Shown: positions 6,427-13,726 of the stretch, piece after piece
How the letters are laid out: every line of letters begins with the position of its first letter
Numbering within the stretch: position 1 is the stretch's first letter
NCBI GenBank assembly: GCA_937990735.1
Contig: CALKQT010000019.1
Coordinates: 1 to 17,481 of the forward strand
Direction: 5' to 3'
Length of the DNA: 17,481 nt
Source: an uncultured Campylobacter sp.
GTDB lineage: Bacteria; Campylobacterota; Campylobacteria; Campylobacterales; Campylobacteraceae
Program-made: the position numbers and the translations under genes
Notes under the pieces: model-generated
Seen by the model: the letters and a program-made list of their open reading frames with translations, nothing else
The model's database searches: none
Told to the model about the DNA's origin: nothing

Positions 6427-8313
6427 CTATTCGACTTCGGCGTCGATGACGTCGTCGTCTTTTTTACCGCCGTTTGCACCGCTGCTTTGCGATCCGCCTT
6501 GCGCACCCTGATTTGCGCTGGCAGCCTTGTATAGATCCTCGGCGACCTTGCTTAGAGCTTCTACTTTGGAGTTTATCGCTTCCTTGCTCGCGTTTTCATC
6601 CTTTAGCACGGCTTTTAGATCGTTTAGCGCGCTCTCGATCTTAGCGCGTAGATCGCCCGGTACCTTCTCGCCCATCTCGCTTAGGCTCTTTTCGGTTTGA
6701 TGTGCTATGCTATCGGCTTGGTTACGCGCCTCGACGGTTTCTTTGCGCTTGTTGTCTTCCTCTTTGTGAAGCTCGGCATCCTTTACCATTTTATCGATCT
6801 CGGCGTCGCTTAAGCCGCTTGAGCCGGTGATGCGGATGTCGGTTGCCTTGCCGGTAGCCTTGTCTTTTGCCGAAACGGTTAAAATTCCGTTCGCATCGAT
6901 GTTAAATTCCACCTCGATCTGTGGTACGCCGCGAGGAGCGGGCATGATACCTTCAAGATTGAAATTTCCTAGCGATTTGTTATCCTTTGCAAACTCGCGC
7001 TCGCCCTGCAAGACGTTGATCGTAACGGCGCTTTGATTATCCTCTGCTGTCGAGAAGGTTTGAGATTTTTTCGTAGGTATCGTAGTTCCCTTTTCAATGA
7101 TCTTGGTCATAACGCCGCCTAGGGTTTCGATGCCGAGGCTTAGCGGAGTGACGTCGAGTAGTAGCACGTCTTTTACGTCACCTTTGATGACCGCGCCTTG
7201 GATTGCAGCGCCGATTGCTACGACTTCGTCAGGATTTACGCTCTTATTTAGTTCCTTGCCGAAAGCCTTTTTGACCTCTTCTTGCACTAAAGGCACGCGT
7301 GTCGAGCCGCCAACCATAACAACTTCTTTTATATCGTTCATACTTAGCCCTGCGTCGCTTACAACCTTTTTAAGCGTGCTTATGGTCTCATCTACCAAAG
7401 AATCGATCATACTTTCAAATTTAGCTCTAGTGATGGTTTTCATCAGGTGCTTTGGACCTGTGGCATCAGCGGTGATGAAAGGTAAATTTACTGTCGTTTC
7501 CATCGCGCTGCTTAGCTCTTTTTTGGCGTTTTCCGCAGCCTCTTTTAGGCGCTGCATAGCCATGACATCGCCACGCAAGTCGATACCTGTTTCAGATTGA
7601 AATTCCGAGGTTAAAAAGTCGATCAGTTTGTTATCGAAATCATCGCCGCCCAAAAATGCATTACCGCCGGTAGCTAAAACTTCTACAACGCTATCGCCGG
7701 TTTCTAGCACGGTTACATCGAACGTACCGCCGCCTAGATCGTAAACGACGATCTTTTCGGATTCTTTTTTATCCAGTCCATACGCAAGTGCCGCCGCGGT
7801 AGGCTCATTGATGATACGAAGCACGTTTAGGCCCGCGATTGTTCCTGCTTCTTTTGTTGCCTTTCTTTGGCTGTCGTTGAAATACGCAGGCACGGTTATG
7901 ACCGCATCTACGACGGGCTCGCCCAAAAACGCCTCAGCATCCTCTTTTAGCTTGATTAGCACCTTGGCTGAAATTTCTTGCGGCGTATAGACCTTGCCCG
8001 CGATCTCTACCGCGCATGCGCCGTTTCGGTCGATGATCTTATACGGTAGGCGCTTTTTAGCTTCCTGCGCGTTTTTCTCATTCATCATAAGACCCATGAT
8101 GCGTTTGATTGAATAGATCGTCTTTTCCGGGTTGGTGACGGCTTGGCGCTTGGCGCTGTCGCCTACTAAAACCTCGCCTTTGTCGGTGAAAGCTACTACC
8201 GACGGAGTGGTGTTTTTACCCTCTTTGTTCGGTATGATCTTGCTTTCGCCGCGCTCGAATATGCTTACGCACGAGTTTGTTGTTCCTAGGTCGATGCCTA
8301 TGACTTTTGCCAT
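6427..8313 (-). CDS. dnaK: Chaperone protein DnaK (Hsp70)
   Basis: A 628-residue Hsp70, full length for the family. The ATPase domain opens with IGIDLGTTNSCV (5-16). It also contains VPAYFNDSQRKAT and the phosphate-binding loop DLGGGTFDVT (192-201), as well as VVMVGGSTRVP (second signature). A flexible linker, DVLLLDVTPLSLGIET, leads into the substrate-binding domain, and the tail ends DDDVIDAEVE. It binds exposed hydrophobic segments of unfolded proteins in the cytoplasm, with GrpE as nucleotide exchange factor. The ATG at 8313 has AAAGGA seven bases upstream. It is the last gene of the hrcA-grpE-dnaK operon, 44 bases after grpE with no terminator between, so it should be controlled from the hrcA promoter. 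dnaJ is not in the window. Confidence 0.98.
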   Translation of the reverse strand: MAKVIGIDLGTTNSCVSIFERGESKIIPNKEGKNTTPSVVAFTDKGEVLVGDSAKRQAVTNPEKTIYSIKRIMGLMMNEKNAQEAKKRLPYKIIDRNGACAVEIAGKVYTPQEISAKVLIKLKEDAEAFLGEPVVDAVITVPAYFNDSQRKATKEAGTIAGLNVLRIINEPTAAALAYGLDKKESEKIVVYDLGGGTFDVTVLETGDSVVEVLATGGNAFLGGDDFDNKLIDFLTSEFQSETGIDLRGDVMAMQRLKEAAENAKKELSSAMETTVNLPFITADATGPKHLMKTITRAKFESMIDSLVDETISTLKKVVSDAGLSMNDIKEVVMVGGSTRVPLVQEEVKKAFGKELNKSVNPDEVVAIGAAIQGAVIKGDVKDVLLLDVTPLSLGIETLGGVMTKIIEKGTTIPTKKSQTFSTAEDNQSAVTINVLQGEREFAKDNKSLGNFNLEGIMPAPRGVPQIEVEFNIDANGILTVSAKDKATGKATDIRITGSSGLSDAEIDKMVKDAELHKEEDNKRKETVEARNQADSIAHQTEKSLSEMGEKVPGDLRAKIESALNDLKAVLKDENASKEAINSKVEALSKVAEDLYKAASANQGAQGGSQSSGANGGKKDDDVIDAEVE

Positions 8314-8357
8314 TTGTTATCCTTTGTATTGAATTTAAAATTTTAAAATTTGAGCGA

Positions 8358-8933
8358 TTATTTCGCCACTACTACCATAGCAGCGCGTAAAACGCGCTGC
8401 TTATACATATAGCCTTTTTGATATACTTGAACGATATCGCCTTTTTTAGCACCTTCGGCTTCAATCATCGAAATAGCGTTATGCACGCTAGGATCGAATC
8501 CCGCATCCGTCGCTATCGGCACGATACCGTATTTTTCAAAAGTCTTTGTAAAAAGGCTTAGACATTGTTTTACGCCGACCTCAATTTTATCCGCAAGCTC
8601 ATTACCTTCCACATCAATTTTGGCGGCTTCCTCAAGCGCGTCGATTATCGGTAGCAGATCCTTCGCAAAGCTCTCGCTAGCGTAAGCAACAGCGCTATCT
8701 TTTTCCTTTTCCAAACGTTTTTTGAGATTTTCAAAATCCGCATTGGCGCGGTAAAATTTATCGGTGATCTCGCTTAGCTCGTTTTGAAGCTTTTGTATCT
8801 GCGCGTCAGTATCGTCGCATGTCTGCGCCTCTTGCGGCTCGCCCGCTTCTGACGCGCACTGCTCGCAAACCTCTTTTTCTTCACTATCGCACGCTGCATT
8901 TTTATCGCCGTGCTCTTTAAATTTATGGCTCAT
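8358..8933 (-). CDS. grpE: Nucleotide exchange factor GrpE
   Basis: A 191-residue GrpE. A charged, Cys- and Glu-rich N-terminus (1-45) is followed by a long predicted coiled-coil helix (about 46-100, IQKLQNELSEITDKFYRANADFENLKKRLEKE). The C-terminal beta domain carries the family signature region GFDPSVHNAISMIEAEGAKKGDIVQVYQKGYMYKQRVLRAAMVVVAK in its last 47 residues. It releases ADP from DnaK. Four Cys residues in the first 40 positions (two in a CEQC cluster) are unusual, but their meaning is unknown. The start overlaps the hrcA stop as ATGA, with AAAGGAG just upstream in hrcA, so it is translationally coupled. Confidence 0.95.
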   Translation of the reverse strand: MSHKFKEHGDKNAACDSEEKEVCEQCASEAGEPQEAQTCDDTDAQIQKLQNELSEITDKFYRANADFENLKKRLEKEKDSAVAYASESFAKDLLPIIDALEEAAKIDVEGNELADKIEVGVKQCLSLFTKTFEKYGIVPIATDAGFDPSVHNAISMIEAEGAKKGDIVQVYQKGYMYKQRVLRAAMVVVAK

Positions 8934-9718
8934 GCTACTCCTTTAGCGTAGTTAAAAAATTTCTCGTAATTCTCATAAACGCTGCCTGCGCAGATCATCG
9001 TAGCGTCCTCGCCTTCGAATTTTACGGGGCGTTTGATCCCCATAAATCCGTGCTCGAAGTAGGGCGCGAAGATCAAATTTTTAGTAAAATTTACGGCGAT
9101 CGAGGGGTTGAGTAAAATTTTAAACCGCTCGTCTTTGAAAATTTTATACGCCACGACCTCGTTACAAAGAAATTCGATTTTAGAATTTTTTAGCTCTTTA
9201 ATTTTTGTGCTAAGCTCGCGCAGACCGATCTGCATCGAAGCTAGCTCCAAATCTCCGAGTGAAATTCCTATTAAATTTGATAAGAATTTAAAAACTCTAA
9301 AATCGTATTTTAAGATAATCTCATCCGTTCTAAATGTAAGGATTATGAAACGATCATCGTGATTGATGACTTCGCTTAGGGCTTCATTTTCGGCGTTGAA
9401 AATCATACAGTAAATTTCAAAATCCTCAAGCACCGCTTCTAGCTCGCGAGCATCGTCTATTTTTAACTCATCGTCGAAGCTAAGCCTAGCGCGCCAGTAA
9501 TCCTGCATCGTCGCAACTGTGGGGATTCTACCACCACTTACATGAAGCTGCGTTAAAGCCCCCTCGTCGCTTAAGCGCTTAAAATAAATTCGAATGCTAG
9601 ACGCGGACATCGCTACGCCCATGCGCTCGCCCAACTCGGAAGATCCGATCGGGGTGTTGCTATCGAGATAGGCGGAAATGATGGATTCCAGGATCATATC
9701 GCGTTTATTCGTTTTCAC
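8930..9718 (-). CDS. hrcA: Heat-inducible transcription repressor HrcA
   Basis: About 262 residues from a GTG at 9718. The N-terminal winged-helix region contains SSELGERMGVAMSASSIRIYFKRLSDEGALTQLHVSGGRIPT, which is characteristic of HrcA. The rest is the effector/dimer domain. It represses class I heat-shock genes by binding CIRCE, and GroEL usually modulates it (family knowledge). The frame stays open to 9811, but a near-consensus promoter (9749-9778) lies inside that extension, so translation must begin after about 9742. GTG 9718 has GAAAGAG upstream within the CIRCE arm, and the resulting length fits Campylobacter HrcA. GTG 9727 and ATG 9604 are poorer choices. It is the first gene of the operon and ends in an ATGA overlap with grpE. 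Confidence 0.92.
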   Translation of the reverse strand: MKTNKRDMILESIISAYLDSNTPIGSSELGERMGVAMSASSIRIYFKRLSDEGALTQLHVSGGRIPTVATMQDYWRARLSFDDELKIDDARELEAVLEDFEIYCMIFNAENEALSEVINHDDRFIILTFRTDEIILKYDFRVFKFLSNLIGISLGDLELASMQIGLRELSTKIKELKNSKIEFLCNEVVAYKIFKDERFKILLNPSIAVNFTKNLIFAPYFEHGFMGIKRPVKFEGEDATMICAGSVYENYEKFFNYAKGVA

Positions 9719-9720
9719 TT

Positions 9721-9747
9721 TTAGCACTCTTTCGGTAAGATTGCTAG
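9721..9747 (-). promoter_or_regulatory. CIRCE element (HrcA operator)
   Basis: Plus-strand TTAGCACTC (9721-9729), a nine-base spacer and GATTGCTAG (9739-9747) match the CIRCE consensus TTAGCACTC-N9-GAGTGCTAA. The first arm is perfect and the second matches at 7 of 9 positions. It covers the predicted transcription start and the ribosome site of hrcA, so bound HrcA would shut off its own operon. Confidence 0.9.
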
Positions 9748-9748
9748 T

Positions 9749-9778
9749 ATTATACAACATTGAGTGGCAATATGTCAA
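9749..9778 (-). promoter_or_regulatory. Sigma-70 promoter of the hrcA-grpE-dnaK operon
   Basis: On the minus strand TTGACA (plus 9773-9778), an 18-base spacer and TATAAT (plus 9749-9754): both hexamers are exact consensus. The predicted start is near 9742, leaving a leader of about 24 bases that is almost entirely CIRCE. Confidence 0.88.
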
Positions 9779-9779
9779 G
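9759..9779 (-). promoter_or_regulatory. HAIR-like element (candidate HspR operator)
   Basis: On the minus strand CTTGACA (plus 9773-9779), seven bases and ACTCAAT (plus 9759-9765). Against the HAIR consensus CTTGAGT-N7-ACTCAAG, the arms match 5 of 7 and 6 of 7 with the exact spacing. It overlaps the -35 box. HspR together with HrcA control of this operon is known in Helicobacter and Campylobacter, so the arrangement is plausible; hspR itself is not in the window. Confidence 0.65.
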
Positions 9780-9861
9780 GTTTTTATATAAATTTTATAA
9801 AATTTTAGCAATCGGATCCTGAGTTTGCTAAATTTTAACTATGATTTTTTGAGCTGAGCGT

Positions 9862-9919
9862 AATTCTTGGAATTCTTGGAATTCTTGGAATTCTTGGAAT
9901 TCTTGGAATTCTTGGAATT
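9862..9919. repeat. Perfect 9-bp tandem repeat, about 6.4 copies
   Basis: The unit AATTCTTGG is repeated six times without a mismatch (9862-9915), followed by a partial copy, AATT. It is intergenic, about 85 bases upstream of the hrcA -35 and far upstream of atpB. Perfect identity suggests recent slippage, so copy number may vary between strains. Confidence 0.95.
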
Positions 9920-9955
9920 TACCGCGGCGCCGTCGCGGTAGAATTTTATTGTATT
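9920..9955 (+). terminator. Hairpin next to the 9-bp repeat, possible weak terminator
   Basis: TACCGCG (9920-9926) and CGCGGTA (9934-9940) form a seven-base-pair stem with a seven-base loop, followed by the T-rich GAATTTTATTGTATT. No rightward gene ends nearby, so a terminator role is uncertain. Confidence 0.3.
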
Positions 9956-10268
9956 TTTTGTATTCGTAAACGTAAATTTTACCGCATAGCCGGCTTAGGG
10001 CTTCTCTGTATACGCCGTATGCGCCAGATAAATTCTATTTTGCGAAAATAGCGAATTGGTAGTGTAGCTGCAAATTTTGTACTTACCAGCTAAAATTTTG
10101 TCATTCGCTGTAAATATGGAGCTAAATGCCAAAAAAAACGCAAAATTCCCGCCGAAATGGCGCGTAAGTTAGACGAGAATGTTAGGCAAGTAAGCGGCGC
10201 AAGAACTTGCAAAGCTCAAAATTTCACTCGCTGGCGCAAATTTAAATATACTTTAACGAATAGAAGTG
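9956..10268. other. Spacer upstream of atpB, no gene seen
   Basis: No frame here has a start with a ribosome site and a plausible length, and I see no RNA gene. The right end carries the atpB promoter. Confidence 0.5.
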
Positions 10269-10274
10269 TAAAAT
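10269..10274 (+). promoter_or_regulatory. Candidate -10 box for atpB
   Basis: TAAAAT preceded by GTG, 32 bases before the atpB ATG. The leader contains AAGGG just upstream of the start codon. No -35 match is obvious. Confidence 0.45.
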
Positions 10275-10305
10275 ACGCCTCAAATTTCAACGATCAAGGG
10301 TTTTT

Positions 10306-10986
10306 ATGCTAAAAGACATCTTTCTTTTCGGCGGTTTAATTTCTTACGACCACACTTTTATCTACCTTTTTTACTTCTTTTTGGTCGTCGCTATCATCGT
10401 AGCCGTCGCGCTTTGTTCCACTCACTCGCTTCAGCTTGTACCACACGGCATGCAAAATATCGCCGAAGCCTACTTAAGCGGCGTGCTAACGATCGGTAAG
10501 GACGCGATGGGTAGCGAGGAACAAGCCAAAAAATATCTTCCGCTAATCGCAACATTGGGATTTGTGATATTTTTTAGTAACGTTATCGGCTTGGTGCCGG
10601 GCTTTGAGTCGCCGAGCGCGAGTTTAAATTTAACCCTTTCGCTTACGCTTTGCGTTTGGTTGTACTACCATTTTGAGGGCGTTCGCGAGCATGGCGTGAT
10701 CAACTACCTAAAGCATTTTATGGGGCCCGTGAAAATCCTAGCTCCGTTTATGTTCGTCATAGAGATCGTCTCGCATTTTTCGCGCGTCGTATCGCTTTCT
10801 TTCCGACTTTTCGGTAATATCAAAGGCGACGATACCTTCCTTCTTGTTATGCTTACTCTCGCTCCTGCGCTAATACCGATGGTACCGTTTGCGCTGCTTA
10901 CTTTTATGGCGATTTTGCAGACTTTCATTTTCATGGTTTTAAGCTACGTTTATCTAGCGGGCGCCGTGATCGTCGATGAGCATTAA
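10306..10986 (+). CDS. atpB: F0F1 ATP synthase subunit a
   Basis: A 226-residue integral membrane protein, subunit a of the F0 motor. It forms the proton half-channels beside the c-ring. The key SLSFRLFGNIKGDD segment lies at 163-176; Arg 167 corresponds to the essential arginine (Arg 210 in E. coli) that faces the c-ring carboxylate. Five or six hydrophobic segments are visible, near 15-37, 75-97, 105-122, 143-158, 178-198 and 200-223. The ATG at 10306 follows AAGGG. As in other Campylobacter, atpB is not beside the remaining atp genes. The small membrane-protein gene that follows overlaps its end by 11 bases. Confidence 0.96.
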   Translation: MLKDIFLFGGLISYDHTFIYLFYFFLVVAIIVAVALCSTHSLQLVPHGMQNIAEAYLSGVLTIGKDAMGSEEQAKKYLPLIATLGFVIFFSNVIGLVPGFESPSASLNLTLSLTLCVWLYYHFEGVREHGVINYLKHFMGPVKILAPFMFVIEIVSHFSRVVSLSFRLFGNIKGDDTFLLVMLTLAPALIPMVPFALLTFMAILQTFIFMVLSYVYLAGAVIVDEH

Positions 10987-11200
10987 TTTTAAGCGAAATT
11001 TCTTATACTTCCTCGTGGGTGCGTCGTTCGGATTGATTTTCGTCGGCGCATTCGTCTTTTTTGCCTATCCGTCATTTTATTTTTTGGGGTTAAAATTCCT
11101 CTTCATCTGCACCGCTCCAGGCGTGATATGCGTAATCATCACCTGCTTGATGGTTGATGTTTTCGATCTGAAAGAAAAGCTCCTTCGCGGCGGCGAATAG
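10976..11200 (+). CDS. Small two-helix membrane protein, co-transcribed with atpB
   Basis: A 74-residue hydrophobic protein with two predicted membrane helices (about 9-32 and 36-60) and a charged tail, DLKEKLLRGGE. Its ATG at 10976 lies inside the last codons of atpB in another frame (11-base overlap), which suggests translational coupling. I recall a comparable small membrane-protein gene after atpB in C. jejuni, but no function is known to me. An assembly or stabilising role near F0 is only a guess from position. Confidence 0.75.
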   Translation: MSINFKRNFLYFLVGASFGLIFVGAFVFFAYPSFYFLGLKFLFICTAPGVICVIITCLMVDVFDLKEKLLRGGE

Positions 11201-11222
11201 AAATCTATTCGATTAAATTTTA
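11194..11222 (+). terminator. Candidate terminator of the atpB operon
   Basis: CGAATAG (11194-11200) and CTATTCG (11205-11211) form a perfect seven-base-pair stem with a four-base loop. It overlaps the stop codon of the small membrane protein and is followed by ATTAAATTTT. The stem is A+T-rich and the T-run is interrupted, so it is moderate. Confidence 0.45.
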
Positions 11223-11274
11223 AAATTTAGCCGCGCCGTGCGCCGCTACAAGCGAGTATTAAAGCAAAAAATTG

Positions 11275-11280
11275 TAAAAT
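11275..11280 (+). promoter_or_regulatory. Candidate -10 box for gatB
   Basis: TAAAAT preceded by TTG, 33 bases upstream of the gatB ATG, with AAAAGG between them as ribosome site. It lies after the atpB-operon hairpin, so gatB probably has its own promoter. Confidence 0.45.
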
Positions 11281-11313
11281 TACGCGAAATTTTTATTCTA
11301 AAAGGTTAAGTTT

Positions 11314-12735
11314 ATGTTTGAAACCGTGATCGGCCTGGAGGTACACTGCCAGCTAAATACCAAAACCAAAATTTTCTGCTCCTGCCCCACGAGCTTCGGC
11401 GACGAGGCGAATTCGCATGTCTGCCCGACCTGCCTAGCGCTCCCGGGCGCTCTTCCCGTGCTAAACGAGGAAGCGGTTAAAAAAGCTATCAGCTTCGGCA
11501 CCGCCGTCAATGCGACGATCAATCGCAAGTCGGTATTCGACCGCAAAAATTACTTCTATCCCGACCTTCCTAAGGCGTATCAAATTTCGCAGTGGACGAT
11601 CCCGATCGTAGAGCACGGCGAGCTTTTTATAGCTGCGGACGGACAGAGCAAGCGCATTGGCATCACGCGCGCACACCTAGAGGAGGACGCGGGCAAAAAT
11701 AATCACGAAAGCTCGCGCAGCCTAGTCGATCTAAACCGCGCCGGCACGCCGCTACTCGAGATCGTAAGCGAGCCCGATATGCGCTCTGCGGACGAGGCGG
11801 TCGCGTATCTAAAAAAACTCCACAGCATTTTGCGCTTTTTAAATATCAGCGATGCTAACATGCAAGAAGGCTCGTTTCGCTGCGACGTAAACGTCAGCAT
11901 TCGCCTCGCTGGCGAGCAAAAGCTCTACACGCGCGTGGAGATTAAAAATTTAAACTCCTTTAAATTTATCCAAAAGGCGATCGAGTTTGAAGTGGGGCGT
12001 CAGATCGAAGCGTGGCAGGACGGCAAATATGAGCAAGAGGTCGTGCAAGAAACGCGCCTTTTTGATACCGCTAAGCTTATCACCAAGCCGATGCGCAGCA
12101 AAGAGGACAGTGCCGAGTACCGCTACTTCCCCGATCCAGATCTGCTAACCGTAATCGTGGATGACGAGATGCTAGCTGCTGCGCAGCAGATCCCCGAGCT
12201 ACCCGATCAGAAAAAGGCCCGCTATGTCCGTGAACTGGGCGTTAAAGAAAAAGACGCCGAGATCATAATCTCGACCTACGAAAACGCACGATTTTTTGAG
12301 GATCTGATCGCGGCGGGGCACGAACCCAAACTCTGCGTCAGCTGGCTTACCGTCGAGCTTGCGGGCAGGCTCAAAAACGGCGTTACGATCGAGGACTCGC
12401 CCGTAGGTAGCGCGAAGATGAGCGAGCTTTTAAGCGCGATCGAAGGCGGCGCAGTGTCGCAAAAGGCGGCCAAAGAGGTGCTTGATTATTTAATGGAGCA
12501 CGACGAGGCCGTAAGCTCGGTCATCGATAAGCTGGGCTTGAGGCAGGTAAGCGATGACGGCGCGATTTTGGAGATCATAGCGCGCGTGATGAGCGAAAAC
12601 GAGGACAAGGTTGCAGACTACCGCGGCGGCAAGGACAAGCTATTCGGCTTCTTCGTAGGCCAAGTGATGAAAGAGGGCAAGGGCGCGTTTAACCCCGCGA
12701 AGGTGAACGAGCTTCTGAAACAGAAGCTGGGCTGA
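11314..12735 (+). CDS. gatB: Aspartyl/glutamyl-tRNA(Asn/Gln) amidotransferase subunit B
   Basis: A 473-residue GatB, full length. The N-terminus ETVIGLEVHCQLNTKTKIFCSC is diagnostic. Cys 22, 24, 37 and 40 (CSC...CPTC) form the expected zinc-binding set. HLEEDAGK and DLNRAGTPLLEIVSEPD follow, the latter being the family signature stretch. The C-terminal part (about 325-473) is the tRNA-binding YqeY-like domain. GatB phosphorylates the mischarged Asp- or Glu-tRNA and passes it to GatA-generated ammonia, so the cell can make Asn-tRNA and/or Gln-tRNA by transamidation. gatA and gatC are not in the window. The start at 11314 has AAAAGG seven bases upstream. Confidence 0.97.
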   Translation: MFETVIGLEVHCQLNTKTKIFCSCPTSFGDEANSHVCPTCLALPGALPVLNEEAVKKAISFGTAVNATINRKSVFDRKNYFYPDLPKAYQISQWTIPIVEHGELFIAADGQSKRIGITRAHLEEDAGKNNHESSRSLVDLNRAGTPLLEIVSEPDMRSADEAVAYLKKLHSILRFLNISDANMQEGSFRCDVNVSIRLAGEQKLYTRVEIKNLNSFKFIQKAIEFEVGRQIEAWQDGKYEQEVVQETRLFDTAKLITKPMRSKEDSAEYRYFPDPDLLTVIVDDEMLAAAQQIPELPDQKKARYVRELGVKEKDAEIIISTYENARFFEDLIAAGHEPKLCVSWLTVELAGRLKNGVTIEDSPVGSAKMSELLSAIEGGAVSQKAAKEVLDYLMEHDEAVSSVIDKLGLRQVSDDGAILEIIARVMSENEDKVADYRGGKDKLFGFFVGQVMKEGKGAFNPAKVNELLKQKLG

Positions 12736-13726
12736 TTTCGCAGCTTCTGCGGCAGCAAACGGCGAATTAAAGGCGGCGCGGCGTATGCGATAGATAAAAG
12801 CCCCTAGGGATAAAATTTTAAATCCGCTCGCAGCGTTTTTCTTCGAACTAAAGTTTTCACGCGCTAATGGCGAGGGCTTTTGTGTTATATTTCATTCGGC
12901 GCAATCTTGGTGGCTACCCGCTCTGCCTCGCGCACATTTTGTTCTTTTGAGCTCGTTTTTTCTCGTGCGGGCCGTTTGCATCAAGTGTCGGTCTGCGACG
13001 GAGGGGTTTAAGAAACGCGTCCGTTAGGAATTTTACTTACGGCTACCGTCAAAGCGCGGCAAAGCTCGCAGGGAATGCGTAAAATTACTCTGCTTGAGAG
13101 AGCAAAAACGGCAACTCGGGTGCGCGGATAAGATCGAATACGCAGGGTCGAATTTGAGCGGCGAGTCGATATGTAGGCTAAATTTAATCAATCGCTGCGT
13201 CGGATGCGCGTGCCCCAAACCTTGCGCCAAACGATAACGTGGCGAACGACCGCAAGATTATCTAGACTCAAAGCACGCCTTGATAGATTTAAATGGGTTT
13301 AAAAGCGCGATTTGCGCTTAAGCGTCTGAGTAAAATTTTTAAAAATTTGATTTGCCTTGGCGATGCACGAGTGAAATTTAAAACGTATAATGGAGTTTCA
13401 AAATCCTCATTCGTTCACTGCCGCGCCTTTTGTGAAAGTGTTTTTTGACGGAGGAGCAAAACCTTAAAAGTATGAAATTTTAGTAAGGTAAATTTTAAAA
13501 AAAAGCGAAGTTTTTGCTGAGTAAATTTCAAAAGCGCAAAATTTTAACGAGACGAAATTCTGATGAGATGAAATTTCAAAAAGCGAATTTTAAAGCGTAG
13601 CTTCGGCTAGCATTTGTGCAGGCTCATGTCGGCGCTTTTGGGCTAAATTTTCAAAGAGCGGGAATTTCAAGATAATGAAATTTGAAAAACCGCAAATTTG
13701 CGAATAAATTTTTAAAAAGGAACATA
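12736..13726. other. Long intergenic spacer between gatB and gpsA
   Basis: About 990 bases with no convincing gene or RNA. The left part is mixed in composition; possible frames (for example 13033-13230, minus) lack ribosome sites and recognisable motifs. A small hairpin, AAGCGC (13303-13308) with GCGCTT (13314-13319), is present without a T-run. From about 13450 the sequence is A+T-rich with imperfect repeats of AAATTTCAAAAAGCG-like words (near 13521-13548 and 13568-13592). A possible -10, GATAAT (13671-13676), precedes gpsA. Confidence 0.5.

Noticed and set aside
7097..7600. A 167-residue plus-strand frame opposite dnaK
   Set aside because: Antisense to a conserved Hsp70 gene; Ser/Thr/Pro-rich low-complexity translation and no ribosome site.
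9719..9811. Longer HrcA starting upstream of GTG 9718
   Set aside because: The promoter hexamers at 9749-9778 lie inside this extension, so it would not be transcribed from that promoter.
9862..9919. CRISPR-like array
   Set aside because: The 9-bp units are directly adjacent with no unique spacers; this is a simple tandem repeat. The 15-bp and 25-bp arrays are rejected for the same reason.
12711..12751. GCTTCTG-AAA-CAGAAGC and CGCAG-CTT-CTGCG hairpins at the end of gatB as a terminator
   Set aside because: Three-base loops, the first within the coding sequence, and no T-run follows either.
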